Assembly (NCBI GenBank): GCA_041940425.1
Contig: JBGTSF010000088.1
Location: 1 to 17,957, forward strand
Direction of reading: 5' to 3'
Source of the DNA: DATHTS01 sp041940425
Lineage (GTDB): Bacteria > Acidobacteriota > Blastocatellia > Pyrinomonadales > Pyrinomonadaceae
Length of the DNA stretch: 17,957 nt
The notes beneath the pieces are model-generated. The model had not been told where the DNA came from. It did not search any database and worked only from the letters and a program-made list of their open reading frames with translations. Every line of letters starts with the position of its first letter. Within the stretch, counting starts at the first letter, position 1. Below, in pieces: positions 1 to 5,822 of the stretch. The position numbers and the translations under genes are program-made.

Positions 1-118
1 TAACAATAGTCCCTGCGGGACCAAAACCTTTGGCAACACAAATTAGGACATAGCTTTTTTGCGGGAAAAGAAGCTTTTTGAATTTTAATTGCAAATAGAT
101 AAAACGCGCCTTCGTTTT

Positions 119-127
119 TGATATACT
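119..127 (+). promoter_or_regulatory. Possible extended -10 promoter element upstream of the first membrane-protein gene
   Basis: TGATATACT fits an extended -10 (TG-n-TATACT), but there is no good -35 hexamer at 17 bp. It would start transcription near 134 and give a leader of about 40 nt that carries a strong ribosome binding site (GAGAGGGGG, 163-171). The preceding 118 bases hold no gene. They contain a small hairpin (GTCCC-TGC-GGGAC, 9-21) and a short direct repeat, AAGCTTTTT, at about 52-60 and 71-79. Confidence 0.35.
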
Positions 128-176
128 TGCGAAACAGGAAAATGCTTTAGCAATAAATTTCAGAGAGGGGGAAATT

Positions 177-740
177 ATGGACACTACGCCGTTTTTTGTT
201 TTTCTATTCATTCATCTGAGCGGGCTGATCCTCGGATTCGGGGCGGTTATCGTGACCGATCTCTACGGTTTGCTGTGGGTTTGGAACAGGGTGCGCTTTC
301 CGCAGTTGGTGCGCGTCAGCGGGGTTACGGAAAAATTCATCTGGGCGGGCTGGGGAACGATGGTCGCGGCGGGCATTCCGCTGGTTATTCTGAAAGGCGT
401 GATAGACGAACTGATGACGATCAAACTCTTTTTCGTCGCGCTAATCGGCGTCAACGGTGTGCTTCTGCATTTTCTTCATAAACGCGTCGAGGGCTATAAG
501 GAAGGCGACGACGTGCCTTTGCTCGTTATGTTCCGGCTTTTTCTCGCGCTCACGGTGTCGCAGATTTCCTGGTGGAGCGCGTTTGCCATCGGTTTCCTGC
601 ACCGCCATGTGCAGTCAATCATCAATTATCCCGACAATCCGTGGCTGGTAATCGGAATAATAATCGCCGCACTACTCGTCGTCTGGGCGGCGGGCGAAGC
701 GTTTCTGAGAAATACGAAAAACGAGGCGGTGAAGGCTTGA
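177..740 (+). CDS. Five-helix integral membrane protein of unknown function
   Basis: I do not recognise a specific family with confidence. The 187-aa protein is almost entirely membrane-embedded, with hydrophobic spans at about residues 7-34, 56-76, 82-102, 115-140 and 155-175 and a short charged C-terminus. Histidines lie in or at the edges of helices (H13, H98, H101, H142, H144), a pattern seen in small membrane proteins that bind haem or copper, so a CopD-like or DUF2214/DUF2269-like role is possible but is only an inference. The start is well supported: GAGAGGGGG at 163-171 sits 5 nt before the ATG. The gene is monocistronic as far as can be seen. It converges on serA, and the 68 bp between the two stop codons hold hairpins that could terminate both transcripts. 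Confidence 0.75.
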   Translation: MDTTPFFVFLFIHLSGLILGFGAVIVTDLYGLLWVWNRVRFPQLVRVSGVTEKFIWAGWGTMVAAGIPLVILKGVIDELMTIKLFFVALIGVNGVLLHFLHKRVEGYKEGDDVPLLVMFRLFLALTVSQISWWSAFAIGFLHRHVQSIINYPDNPWLVIGIIIAALLVVWAAGEAFLRNTKNEAVKA

Positions 741-763
741 GTGTAAAAACCTGCAACGAAGTC

Positions 764-798
764 AGCGTTTTTTAAACGCTTGCAGGCGAGCCGCCTGC
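764..798. terminator. Double hairpin between convergent genes (terminator or REP-like element)
   Basis: Two hairpins lie back to back. AGCGTTT-TTT-AAACGCT occupies 764-780 and GCAGGC-GAGCC-GCCTGC occupies 782-798. They sit between the stop codon of the membrane-protein gene and that of serA, so they could end transcription from both sides. Neither is followed by a clean U-run. The second hairpin with its flank (GCGCTCCC) resembles a dispersed repeat I recall from acidobacterial intergenic regions, so it may be a REP-type element rather than a dedicated terminator. Confidence 0.45.
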
Positions 799-808
799 GC
801 TCCCGGCG

Positions 809-2044
809 TTAATAAACCATCCGTGTTTTGATCGTTCCTTTGACATCGCGCAGAATTTCGAACGCCTTATGCGAGAGTTTTGTGTCAACGTCTAAAATTA
901 CATAACCGATCTGCTCGTTGGTTTTGAGATATTGTCCCAGGATGTTGATTCCCTGTTCGGAAAGACGCGAGTTGATCTCGGAAAGAACGCCGGGGATATT
1001 TTCGTGAATGTGGAGAATGCGGTGCGTTTTGTCCTGCGACGGTAAGGAAACTTCCGGCACGGTCAGCGAACCGGCGGACGAGCCGAATTCCAGATAACCG
1101 AGCAGTTTGGCGGTTACATCCAATCCGATATTCGCCTGCGCTTCTTCAGTCGAACCGCCGATGTGCGGCGTTAAGATGACGTTCGGCAGATTTTGCAGAA
1201 CGCTCTCGAACGGCTCGCCGTTTTTTTCCGGTTCGGATGGAAATACGTCAACCGCCGCGCCGGAAATTTTTCCGGTTTCGATCGCCGTTTTCAGAGCGTC
1301 GAGATCAACGACATCGCCGCGCGACAGGTTCAAAAATACCGCGCCCGTTTTCATCGCCGCAAACATTTTTTCGTCAAACAGATTTCGCGTCGTCGCGTCT
1401 GACGGGACATGCAGAGTTACGATGTCCGAACTCTCTAAAAGATCATTTAGATCGCGCACCTGTCTGGCGTTGCCGTGCGGCAATTTTGTGATGAGGTCGT
1501 AATAGATGACGTTTAAGCCGAGTGCTTCCGCCATCACGGAAACCTGCGAACCGATATTGCCGTAGCCGATGATGCCGAGAGTTTTTCCGCGCAGTTCGTA
1601 GCTCCCGCGCGCTTCCTTCATCCAGACGCCCCGGTGCGCGGCGATGTTTTTATCCGAAATTTTGCGAATGAGCATCACGCACAGACCGATGACGAGTTCG
1701 GCGACCGAGCGCGTGTTGGAATACGGCGCGTTGAAAACCGCCACGCCGCCGTTCATCGCCGCTTTTAAATTTATCTGATTCGTGCCGATGCAGAACGCGC
1801 CGACGGCGAGCAGTTTATCCGCCCGCTCGAAGACTTTTTCCGTCATCAGAGTTTTCGAGCGGATTCCCAAAATATGCACGCCCTCGATCTCTTTTATTAA
1901 ATCTTCTTCGCCGAGTGCGCCGGAAATTCTTTTTATTTCCGTGTAGCCGCCCGCTTCGAGTTCCGACACAGCGGCGTCGGAAATGTTTTCGAGCAGAAGA
2001 ATTTTGATCTTACTGCGCGGGTATGATGTCTGGTCGTTTGCCAT
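809..2044 (-). CDS. serA: D-3-phosphoglycerate dehydrogenase, Escherichia coli type with ACT domain
   Basis: This cytosolic enzyme oxidises 3-phosphoglycerate to 3-phosphohydroxypyruvate with NAD, the first step of serine synthesis. With the ATG at 2044 it is 411 aa, matching the roughly 410 aa of E. coli SerA; an in-frame TTG at 2065 would add seven residues (MFIIFSF) that look like untranslated promoter sequence. The dinucleotide loop GYGNIG is at about 160-165. The catalytic set is present: Arg242 in NLSRGD, Glu271 in PSEPE and His294 in TPHIGGST. A C-terminal ACT domain (about 342-411) carries HIHENIPGVL and EQGIN, the motifs that bind serine in the E. coli enzyme, so feedback inhibition by serine is likely. 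The longer type with an intervening domain is excluded by length. No Shine-Dalgarno is visible, and a TATAAT box ends 10 nt before the ATG. It is divergent from the 2149-2382 gene. Confidence 0.95.
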   Translation of the reverse strand: MANDQTSYPRSKIKILLLENISDAAVSELEAGGYTEIKRISGALGEEDLIKEIEGVHILGIRSKTLMTEKVFERADKLLAVGAFCIGTNQINLKAAMNGGVAVFNAPYSNTRSVAELVIGLCVMLIRKISDKNIAAHRGVWMKEARGSYELRGKTLGIIGYGNIGSQVSVMAEALGLNVIYYDLITKLPHGNARQVRDLNDLLESSDIVTLHVPSDATTRNLFDEKMFAAMKTGAVFLNLSRGDVVDLDALKTAIETGKISGAAVDVFPSEPEKNGEPFESVLQNLPNVILTPHIGGSTEEAQANIGLDVTAKLLGYLEFGSSAGSLTVPEVSLPSQDKTHRILHIHENIPGVLSEINSRLSEQGINILGQYLKTNEQIGYVILDVDTKLSHKAFEILRDVKGTIKTRMVY

Positions 2045-2054
2045 AAAAGAAAAG

Positions 2055-2060
2055 ATTATA
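2055..2060 (-). promoter_or_regulatory. Putative -10 box (TATAAT) for a leaderless serA transcript
   Basis: On the minus strand TTGTTTATAATC is followed ten bases after the TATAAT by the serA ATG. A -10 at this place would start RNA within about 2-5 nt of the start codon, and there is no Shine-Dalgarno. The -35 region (TTTTCC at 17 bp spacing) is weak. The same arrangement recurs before the HipA-like gene. Confidence 0.55.
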
Positions 2061-2133
2061 AACAAATTTACGAAAGCGGAAAATCCGCCGGACGTTTTTG
2101 CCTTTCAAACTTTTTTCGCTTCGCCGGAGTTGT

Positions 2134-2139
2134 TAAAAT
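2134..2139 (+). promoter_or_regulatory. Putative -10 box (TAAAAT) for a leaderless transcript of the small membrane protein
   Basis: TGTTAAAATC lies so that the TAAAAT ends nine bases before the ATG at 2149. No Shine-Dalgarno lies between. A T-rich block (TTTTTT, 2111-2116) is at the right distance for a poor -35. This promoter and the serA promoter are back to back in a 104-bp divergent intergenic region. Confidence 0.45.
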
Positions 2140-2148
2140 CTCGAAAGT

Positions 2149-2382
2149 ATGTCGAATTTCGCGTGGGTGATCGTCATCGTTCTGCTTCTGACAATTTTGG
2201 GAACGCTTGCGCTTTTGCTTTTTACTCTAAAATACTACTGGGGGACTCGCGGCAGACCGCCGCTGACCGGCGAAGAGCGACGGCGGCAAAAAGCGGAAGA
2301 ATTACGCCTCAGAGCAAAACAGATCGAATACAGCAAAAACAACCCGCGCAAAACACGCAGTGAAAGTTTCTGGGATGATTGA
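2149..2382 (+). CDS. Small single-helix membrane protein, unknown function
   Basis: This is a 77-aa protein with one membrane span at about residues 4-28, rich in Val, Leu and Ile. A strongly basic, Arg-rich cytosolic tail follows (GEERRRQKAEELRLRAKQ at about 41-58), probably an amphipathic or coiled-coil helix. The positive charges after the helix favour an N-out/C-in orientation. I recognise no family. The reading frame is supported by its composition, by its clean placement divergent from serA, and by a -10-like box 9 nt before the ATG; there is no Shine-Dalgarno. No gene follows on this strand for several kilobases, so it is probably transcribed alone. Confidence 0.6.
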   Translation: MSNFAWVIVIVLLLTILGTLALLLFTLKYYWGTRGRPPLTGEERRRQKAEELRLRAKQIEYSKNNPRKTRSESFWDD

Positions 2383-2460
2383 AAAATTTTTTAAATTATT
2401 CAGTTTGCGAAAGCACACGAAAAAATTCCTTCTGAAAATTATCTCAAAAACAGTTTTCTA

Positions 2461-2660
2461 TGCCGCGTTAGCGGCATTGTCTGAGTTTAGGATTGGTTGT
2501 AATTTATTGCACGGTCAGGAGCGATAATTCCAGCCTGTCGCGTCAGCGACAATTGAATTATCGGCAATATCTATCAGTCGTCGCTGACGCGACGCAAAAA
2601 ACTTTCGACCTCACCGTGCGTTAAAACGCGCGGCTAAAGTCATTAAATCGCTACGCGATT
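2461..2660. repeat. Palindromic REPIN/MITE-like element filling the 302-bp gap
   Basis: The gap between 2382 and 2685 has no credible gene but several inverted repeats. A perfect 14-bp pair, GTCGCGTCAGCGAC (2537-2550) and GTCGCTGACGCGAC (2580-2593), is separated by 29 bp. Outside it lies a second, imperfect pair, GCACGGTCAGGAGCG (2509-2523) and CGACCTCACCGTGC (2606-2619). Each 14-mer can also fold on itself (GTCGC-4 nt-GCGAC). Two separate hairpins flank the palindrome: TGCCGC-GTTA-GCGGCA (2461-2476) and AATCGC-TAC-GCGATT (2646-2660). Two REP-type hairpins in opposite orientation are the layout of a REPIN. No transposase is present here. It could also help end transcription of the DUF3037 gene (minus strand) or the small membrane-protein gene (plus strand). 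Confidence 0.6.
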
Positions 2661-2684
2661 ATTTGTTTTGCTATATTTGAGCCT

Positions 2685-3071
2685 CTAACAAACGATTTTT
2701 TCAAATAAATCTTCAAGTTTTTTTACCGGATCATCCGTAAATCCGGTGTGAACGGGCGAGGTTTGAATGATCGTGCTTCTTTGCGCGGTCAGAAAATAAA
2801 AGCGTTCGCGCTGTGAAAGCCGACCGATCACGCCCGCGCCGATGTCGCCGGCGCAGATTTTCGGGATGATGTCGAGATATTCGCGGACGGTTTCCGCTTT
2901 TATTTCGGGAGCGAAACATTTTAGTTTTTCTTCGTCGAGAAAAATTTTCGCTTCGAGAAATTTGTGTTCGGGACACGACAAAATAACGCCGACGTTAAAA
3001 AATTCCTCGCGTTCGACGCGCGGGACAAAACGGATTATCGCGTAATCAAACGTGCAAAAGTTTTCGCGCAT
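2685..3071 (-). CDS. DUF3037 family protein, partner of the HipA-like kinase
   Basis: This is a 128-aa soluble protein. The opening (FDYAIIRFVPRVEREEFFNVGVIL) is the typical start of DUF3037 proteins, as I recall the family. Its biochemical role is not known to me. The start is chosen at the ATG at 3071 because a textbook ribosome site, AAAGGAGG, sits 6 nt upstream; an in-frame TTG at 3074 adds one residue and is not needed. The gene overlaps the end of the HipA-like kinase gene by 26 bp, which indicates translational coupling and a joint function. DUF3037 genes are, from memory, commonly found beside HipA_2-type kinases, so it may be an antitoxin, substrate-binding partner or regulator of the kinase. 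No separate promoter is seen. Confidence 0.8.
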   Translation of the reverse strand: MRENFCTFDYAIIRFVPRVEREEFFNVGVILSCPEHKFLEAKIFLDEEKLKCFAPEIKAETVREYLDIIPKICAGDIGAGVIGRLSQRERFYFLTAQRSTIIQTSPVHTGFTDDPVKKLEDLFEKIVC

Positions 3072-3813
3072 CAATCGCCTCCTTTACAAATTCGCTTCGG
3101 TTTTCAAGCCGTTTCGTTAAAAATTCCAGATAAATTTTCTTTTGTTCATCCGCATTTTCGAGCCATTCGGCGGGAATAAGCGAAATGATCTCACTTAAAA
3201 TTTCCGGCGCGAGTTTCGCACTCAAATCTTCATCGGCTTTTTCGATTTCGTCAGCAAACGGCAATAAAATGTGATCTTTGATCTGCCGGAAAGGATTTGC
3301 CGCATTGTCTGAAAATTTATCCCAATTATGCTGGTAAAAAAACGCCGCGCCGTGGTCTATCAGCCAGATTTCCCCGTGCCATAAAAGCATATTCGCATTG
3401 CGAGGGCTTCGGTCAACATTTGCCGTCAAAGCGTCAAACCAGACGATCTTTGAGGCAAGTTCCGCGGAAGGTTTTTCAAACAAAGGATCGAACATGATCG
3501 AACCCGGCAGATAATCGAGGGCGAGATTTACGCCGTCCGAGGCTTTTATCAAATCCTGAATTTCCGGGTCCGGCTCGGTTCTTGCCAAATCCGCATCAAG
3601 TTCAACAAAAACGATTTCCGGCACTTTCAAACCGAGAACGCGCCCGATCTCGCCGCCCAAAAGTTCGGCGATGAGAGATTTCACGCCCTGCCCCGCGCCG
3701 CGAAATTTCAGAACATACAGCCCGTCGTCATCGCCTTCGACAATCGCGGGCAGACTTCCGCCCTCGCGCAGAGGCGTTACATAGCGCATCGCTTTGACCG
3801 TTCGGAGATTCAT
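3046..3813 (-). CDS. HipA-like kinase (HipA_2 type)
   Basis: This 255-aa protein shows the kinase core of the HipA/PI3K-like fold. A Lys in the YVLKF strand (about residue 36) probably binds ATP. NVDRSPRNANML (about 132-143) is the catalytic loop with Asp134 and Asn139, and LIDHG (about 151-155) is the metal-binding motif with Asp153. Classical HipA is about 440 aa and carries an N-terminal subdomain; this short form lacks it. HipA phosphorylates the glutamyl-tRNA synthetase GltX; the target here is unknown. No HipB-like DNA-binding antitoxin lies next to it; instead it overlaps a DUF3037 gene. I chose the ATG at 3813: the in-frame TTG at 3834 would put a TATAAT box inside the coding region. 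That box ends 10 nt before the ATG, and no Shine-Dalgarno is present. Confidence 0.8.
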   Translation of the reverse strand: MNLRTVKAMRYVTPLREGGSLPAIVEGDDDGLYVLKFRGAGQGVKSLIAELLGGEIGRVLGLKVPEIVFVELDADLARTEPDPEIQDLIKASDGVNLALDYLPGSIMFDPLFEKPSAELASKIVWFDALTANVDRSPRNANMLLWHGEIWLIDHGAAFFYQHNWDKFSDNAANPFRQIKDHILLPFADEIEKADEDLSAKLAPEILSEIISLIPAEWLENADEQKKIYLEFLTKRLENRSEFVKEAIDARKLLHV

Positions 3814-3823
3814 AAAAGCATTG

Positions 3824-3829
3824 ATTATA
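3824..3829 (-). promoter_or_regulatory. Putative -10 box (TATAAT) for a leaderless HipA-like transcript
   Basis: On the minus strand TTGTTTATAATC leads, ten bases after the TATAAT, into the ATG of the HipA-like gene. The 24 bases ending in that ATG match the equivalent serA stretch at 21 positions, differing only in the four bases in the middle of the spacer (three of them changed). The box directly abuts the terminator of the preceding gene. Confidence 0.55.
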
Positions 3830-3830
3830 A

Positions 3831-3866
3831 ACAAAAAAACGAGCAGGCTAAAACAACCTCTCGTTT
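3831..3866 (-). terminator. Rho-independent terminator after the 73-aa gene
   Basis: Read on the minus strand, AAACGAG (3866-3860) pairs with CTCGTTT (3843-3837) and runs straight into a T-stretch (3839-3833). The loop is 16 nt. It lies 29 bp past the stop codon of the 73-aa gene and just upstream of the HipA-like promoter, so it separates the two transcription units. Confidence 0.6.
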
Positions 3867-3894
3867 AATTTTCGGATTTCTTCTATTTTGTTTC

Positions 3895-4116
3895 CTATGC
3901 AGCGATTTTTTCTTGTTCGAGGATTTGAGCAATAATTTTTTCGGCTTCGGCTTCGGAAATTTCTTCCAACAGACCGTCAAACATTTCACTATCCAAAATC
4001 GGGTCTTCCAGCCATTTACCAAAACGTAAACTTTCAGCGATACCGTCATCACCGTAGCGTCCGATTTTTATGACTTCATCGTTTTTTTGATTTCTTAATA
4101 CAAAATAATCAAACAT
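3895..4116 (-). CDS. Small acidic protein, unknown function; possible partner of the Rel-like gene
   Basis: This is a 73-aa soluble acidic protein. Residues 1-20 look like two short strands with a turn (FVLRNQKNDEVIKIGRYG), a middle part reads GKWLEDPILDSEMFDGLLEEI, and the end is a Glu/Ala-rich helix (EAEAEKIIAQILEQEKIAA). The ...GLLEEISEAEAEKII pattern is one I recall from small unannotated proteins in diverse bacteria, without a known role. The start is supported by AAGGAAT about 7 nt before the ATG. It begins 21 bp after the Rel-like gene stop and ends before a terminator, so the two are very likely cotranscribed. That arrangement would suit an antitoxin or immunity protein, but nothing in its own sequence proves it. 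An overlapping ORF in another frame (3825-4052) is rejected. Confidence 0.65.
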   Translation of the reverse strand: MFDYFVLRNQKNDEVIKIGRYGDDGIAESLRFGKWLEDPILDSEMFDGLLEEISEAEAEKIIAQILEQEKIAA

Positions 4117-4137
4117 ATTAAATTCCTTTTGGCGTTT

Positions 4138-4716
4138 CTACATTATCAGCCATTTTTTTAGCGTGCGAGTAATTTTCGTTTTTTGCTCTCTCGAAATTTT
4201 TCCGCCTCTTAATTTTCGGTAAAGAAAATGAGTTTTGTTTTTCAAATCATAACTTTCCTTTGTATGAAATTGTAACTCAAACTTGCGGTTTTGAGAAAAA
4301 ATTACCGTGATGTTAATGCCGCGATAGCCTTTGTCGAAACGCTTTCCGGCAGTCTGCCATGCGTTCCATATCAGTCTTTCGGGAATTTCATAATCGAGAC
4401 TTTTAAGTTTTTCGATTGTTTTCCGAAAAGATACGGCGTAATTTTCAAACGATAAAATAAACGTATAACGCAGAACGTCATTAACAGTTTCAGCGGTTTC
4501 CTTAACTGATCGAGAATTAAAATCCGCTTTGTCAATCAACTTGCGGATCAAGGATTTTTTCGATTTGAATTTATTTTCCAACCCGACCAATTCGGCGGAA
4601 ATTTCGGACGCGATTTTTTGCAAATCGGCAGTTATCTGCGGTTCGTTTTCTTCGGCTTCGGCGAGTAATTTTTTTGCTAAAAGCCGCGCTTGTTTGTGGG
4701 CGAATGATTCAATCAT
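4138..4716 (-). CDS. Stand-alone RelA/SpoT-fold nucleotidyltransferase (toxin-type)
   Basis: This 192-aa cytosolic protein has motifs in the order of a RelA/SpoT synthetase domain. A G-loop-like stretch KSKKSLIRKL is at 51-60 and DVLRYTF at 80-86 corresponds to the Asp/Arg strand. YRGINI at 131-136 corresponds to the nucleobase-stacking Tyr, and FELQFHT at 146-152 corresponds to the E-x-Q-x-R-T motif with Glu147 and Gln149; His151 stands where Arg is usual. The lead-in (EPQITADLQKIASE...LVGLENKFKS) resembles, as I recall, a RelA-like domain found at the ends of polymorphic toxins and phage head proteins, more than housekeeping RelA. There is no hydrolase, TGS or ACT domain and no secretion signal. 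Likely products are (p)ppGpp, (p)ppApp or pyrophosphorylated tRNA; which one cannot be read here. The 73-aa gene follows 21 bp downstream. No clear Shine-Dalgarno is visible. Confidence 0.7.
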   Translation of the reverse strand: MIESFAHKQARLLAKKLLAEAEENEPQITADLQKIASEISAELVGLENKFKSKKSLIRKLIDKADFNSRSVKETAETVNDVLRYTFILSFENYAVSFRKTIEKLKSLDYEIPERLIWNAWQTAGKRFDKGYRGINITVIFSQNRKFELQFHTKESYDLKNKTHFLYRKLRGGKISREQKTKITRTLKKWLIM

Positions 4717-4743
4717 TTGAAAAGATTAATTCAAAGTATTTTA

Positions 4744-5661
4744 TTATCGAGGACAATCAGCACATTGTCTGACCATAACCGTTTTAGTCATTGGCTTTCC
4801 GCAGACACCGCAACCGTCGTCAACTCCGGCGGTAATCGTATAAGTTCCCGGTTTTACGCCTGACAAATCCCAGATCACTTTCGCGCCCGTTCCGATTATT
4901 TTTCCGCCCGAAACTTTGTAACGAAAAACCAAAATATCATCGCTTTGCGGGTCGTCGGAAACAGTTATAACGAAGATTTCTCTACTACTGCCCGAACAGC
5001 TTTTATTTTCCGCCAAAGCGTTTTCTGTGCAGTTTGCCGTTATTTCTTCCGAACTCAGATTCAATTCTGAAACGCCTGTTACCGGATGGACATTTAAAAC
5101 TCTGTCTTTAAGTTTGGAATCGCGGAAAATGCTTTTCCCGTAATAGTATTTCTTCGCAAACTTTTGACTGCATAAAAGTGATGATTTACTTCTAGGCGGA
5201 ATAATAAAAATTCGCTTGATCAAATTTTCATTAATTTCGAGGAGAAATCCCGTATCAAGATTGTGATAAATATATGATTCGGGATAGTTGGCGTAATGTC
5301 TTTCTTTCTTAAAACCCGTTAGATCAAAACCGGATTTTTCGATTTCAAACGGAGTTTTCGGAGAGATTTCTATTACCGCAACTTTCCATTCGGGAACTTT
5401 CCATTCTTCGGGATCGTCAGAGCAATCGCCCGTCGTATATGTGATTGAAAAATAACTATCTTCTTTAGAAAAACCTTCAACATAACCGTTTATGTCGAGA
5501 CGGCTTACTCTATAATCCGCCAAAATTCTTCTTACATCATCGCGCGTAGATTCGAGCAATTTTATCTCTTTAACTTTTTCAATTTCGGCGAGAAGCGATT
5601 GAGCGAAAGTGAAACTGCAAAACGCTGAGATCAAAGTTAAAATAATGAGTAATTTTTTCAT
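4744..5661 (-). CDS. Secreted protein with C-terminal Ig/PKD-like domain
   Basis: This 305-aa protein starts with a clear Sec signal peptide (MKKLLIILTLISAFCSFTFA, cleavage probably after Ala20). Residues 21-200 form a domain I do not recognise, rich in Lys, Tyr and Phe. From about residue 220 to the end is a beta-sandwich of the Ig or PKD type: VSGGKIIGTGAKVIWDLSG, then GTYTITAGVDDGCG. Four cysteines near the end (Cys284, Cys287, Cys300, Cys303) could form disulfides. I recall this domain with its terminal Cys-x-x-Cys from secreted acidobacterial proteins. It should act in the periplasm or outside the cell. Its stop is 27 bp before the Rel-like ATG on the same strand, so the two may be cotranscribed. 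No strong Shine-Dalgarno is visible; a T/A-rich tract with TATAAA precedes the start. Confidence 0.7.
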   Translation of the reverse strand: MKKLLIILTLISAFCSFTFAQSLLAEIEKVKEIKLLESTRDDVRRILADYRVSRLDINGYVEGFSKEDSYFSITYTTGDCSDDPEEWKVPEWKVAVIEISPKTPFEIEKSGFDLTGFKKERHYANYPESYIYHNLDTGFLLEINENLIKRIFIIPPRSKSSLLCSQKFAKKYYYGKSIFRDSKLKDRVLNVHPVTGVSELNLSSEEITANCTENALAENKSCSGSSREIFVITVSDDPQSDDILVFRYKVSGGKIIGTGAKVIWDLSGVKPGTYTITAGVDDGCGVCGKPMTKTVMVRQCADCPR

Positions 5662-5757
5662 TTTGAATCTTTATTCAGTTTATAAAAATAATAAATAAAT
5701 CCGAAAACAATGCTCCGAAAATGTATTTAGAAATATTCATACTTTTTCACTTGCGAA

Positions 5758-5796
5758 AAAAAAGGTCTTCAATGTTTATAACACGAAAGACCTTTT
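5758..5796 (-). terminator. Rho-independent terminator after lpd
   Basis: On the minus strand AAAAGGTCTT (5796-5787) pairs with AAGACCTTTT (5769-5760), a perfect 10-bp stem with a 17-nt loop, followed by more T residues (5759-5756). It begins 26 bp past the lpd stop codon and isolates lpd from the downstream secreted-protein gene. Confidence 0.85.
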
Positions 5797-5822
5797 AATT
5801 GTTTTATTTTTTGAAATCCGAA

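Noticed and set aside
3825..4052. 75-aa minus-strand ORF overlapping the 73-aa gene
   Set aside because: It overlaps the 73-aa gene in another frame, is very Lys-rich, has no ribosome site and ends in a low-complexity tail. The 73-aa frame has a Shine-Dalgarno and sensible protein composition.
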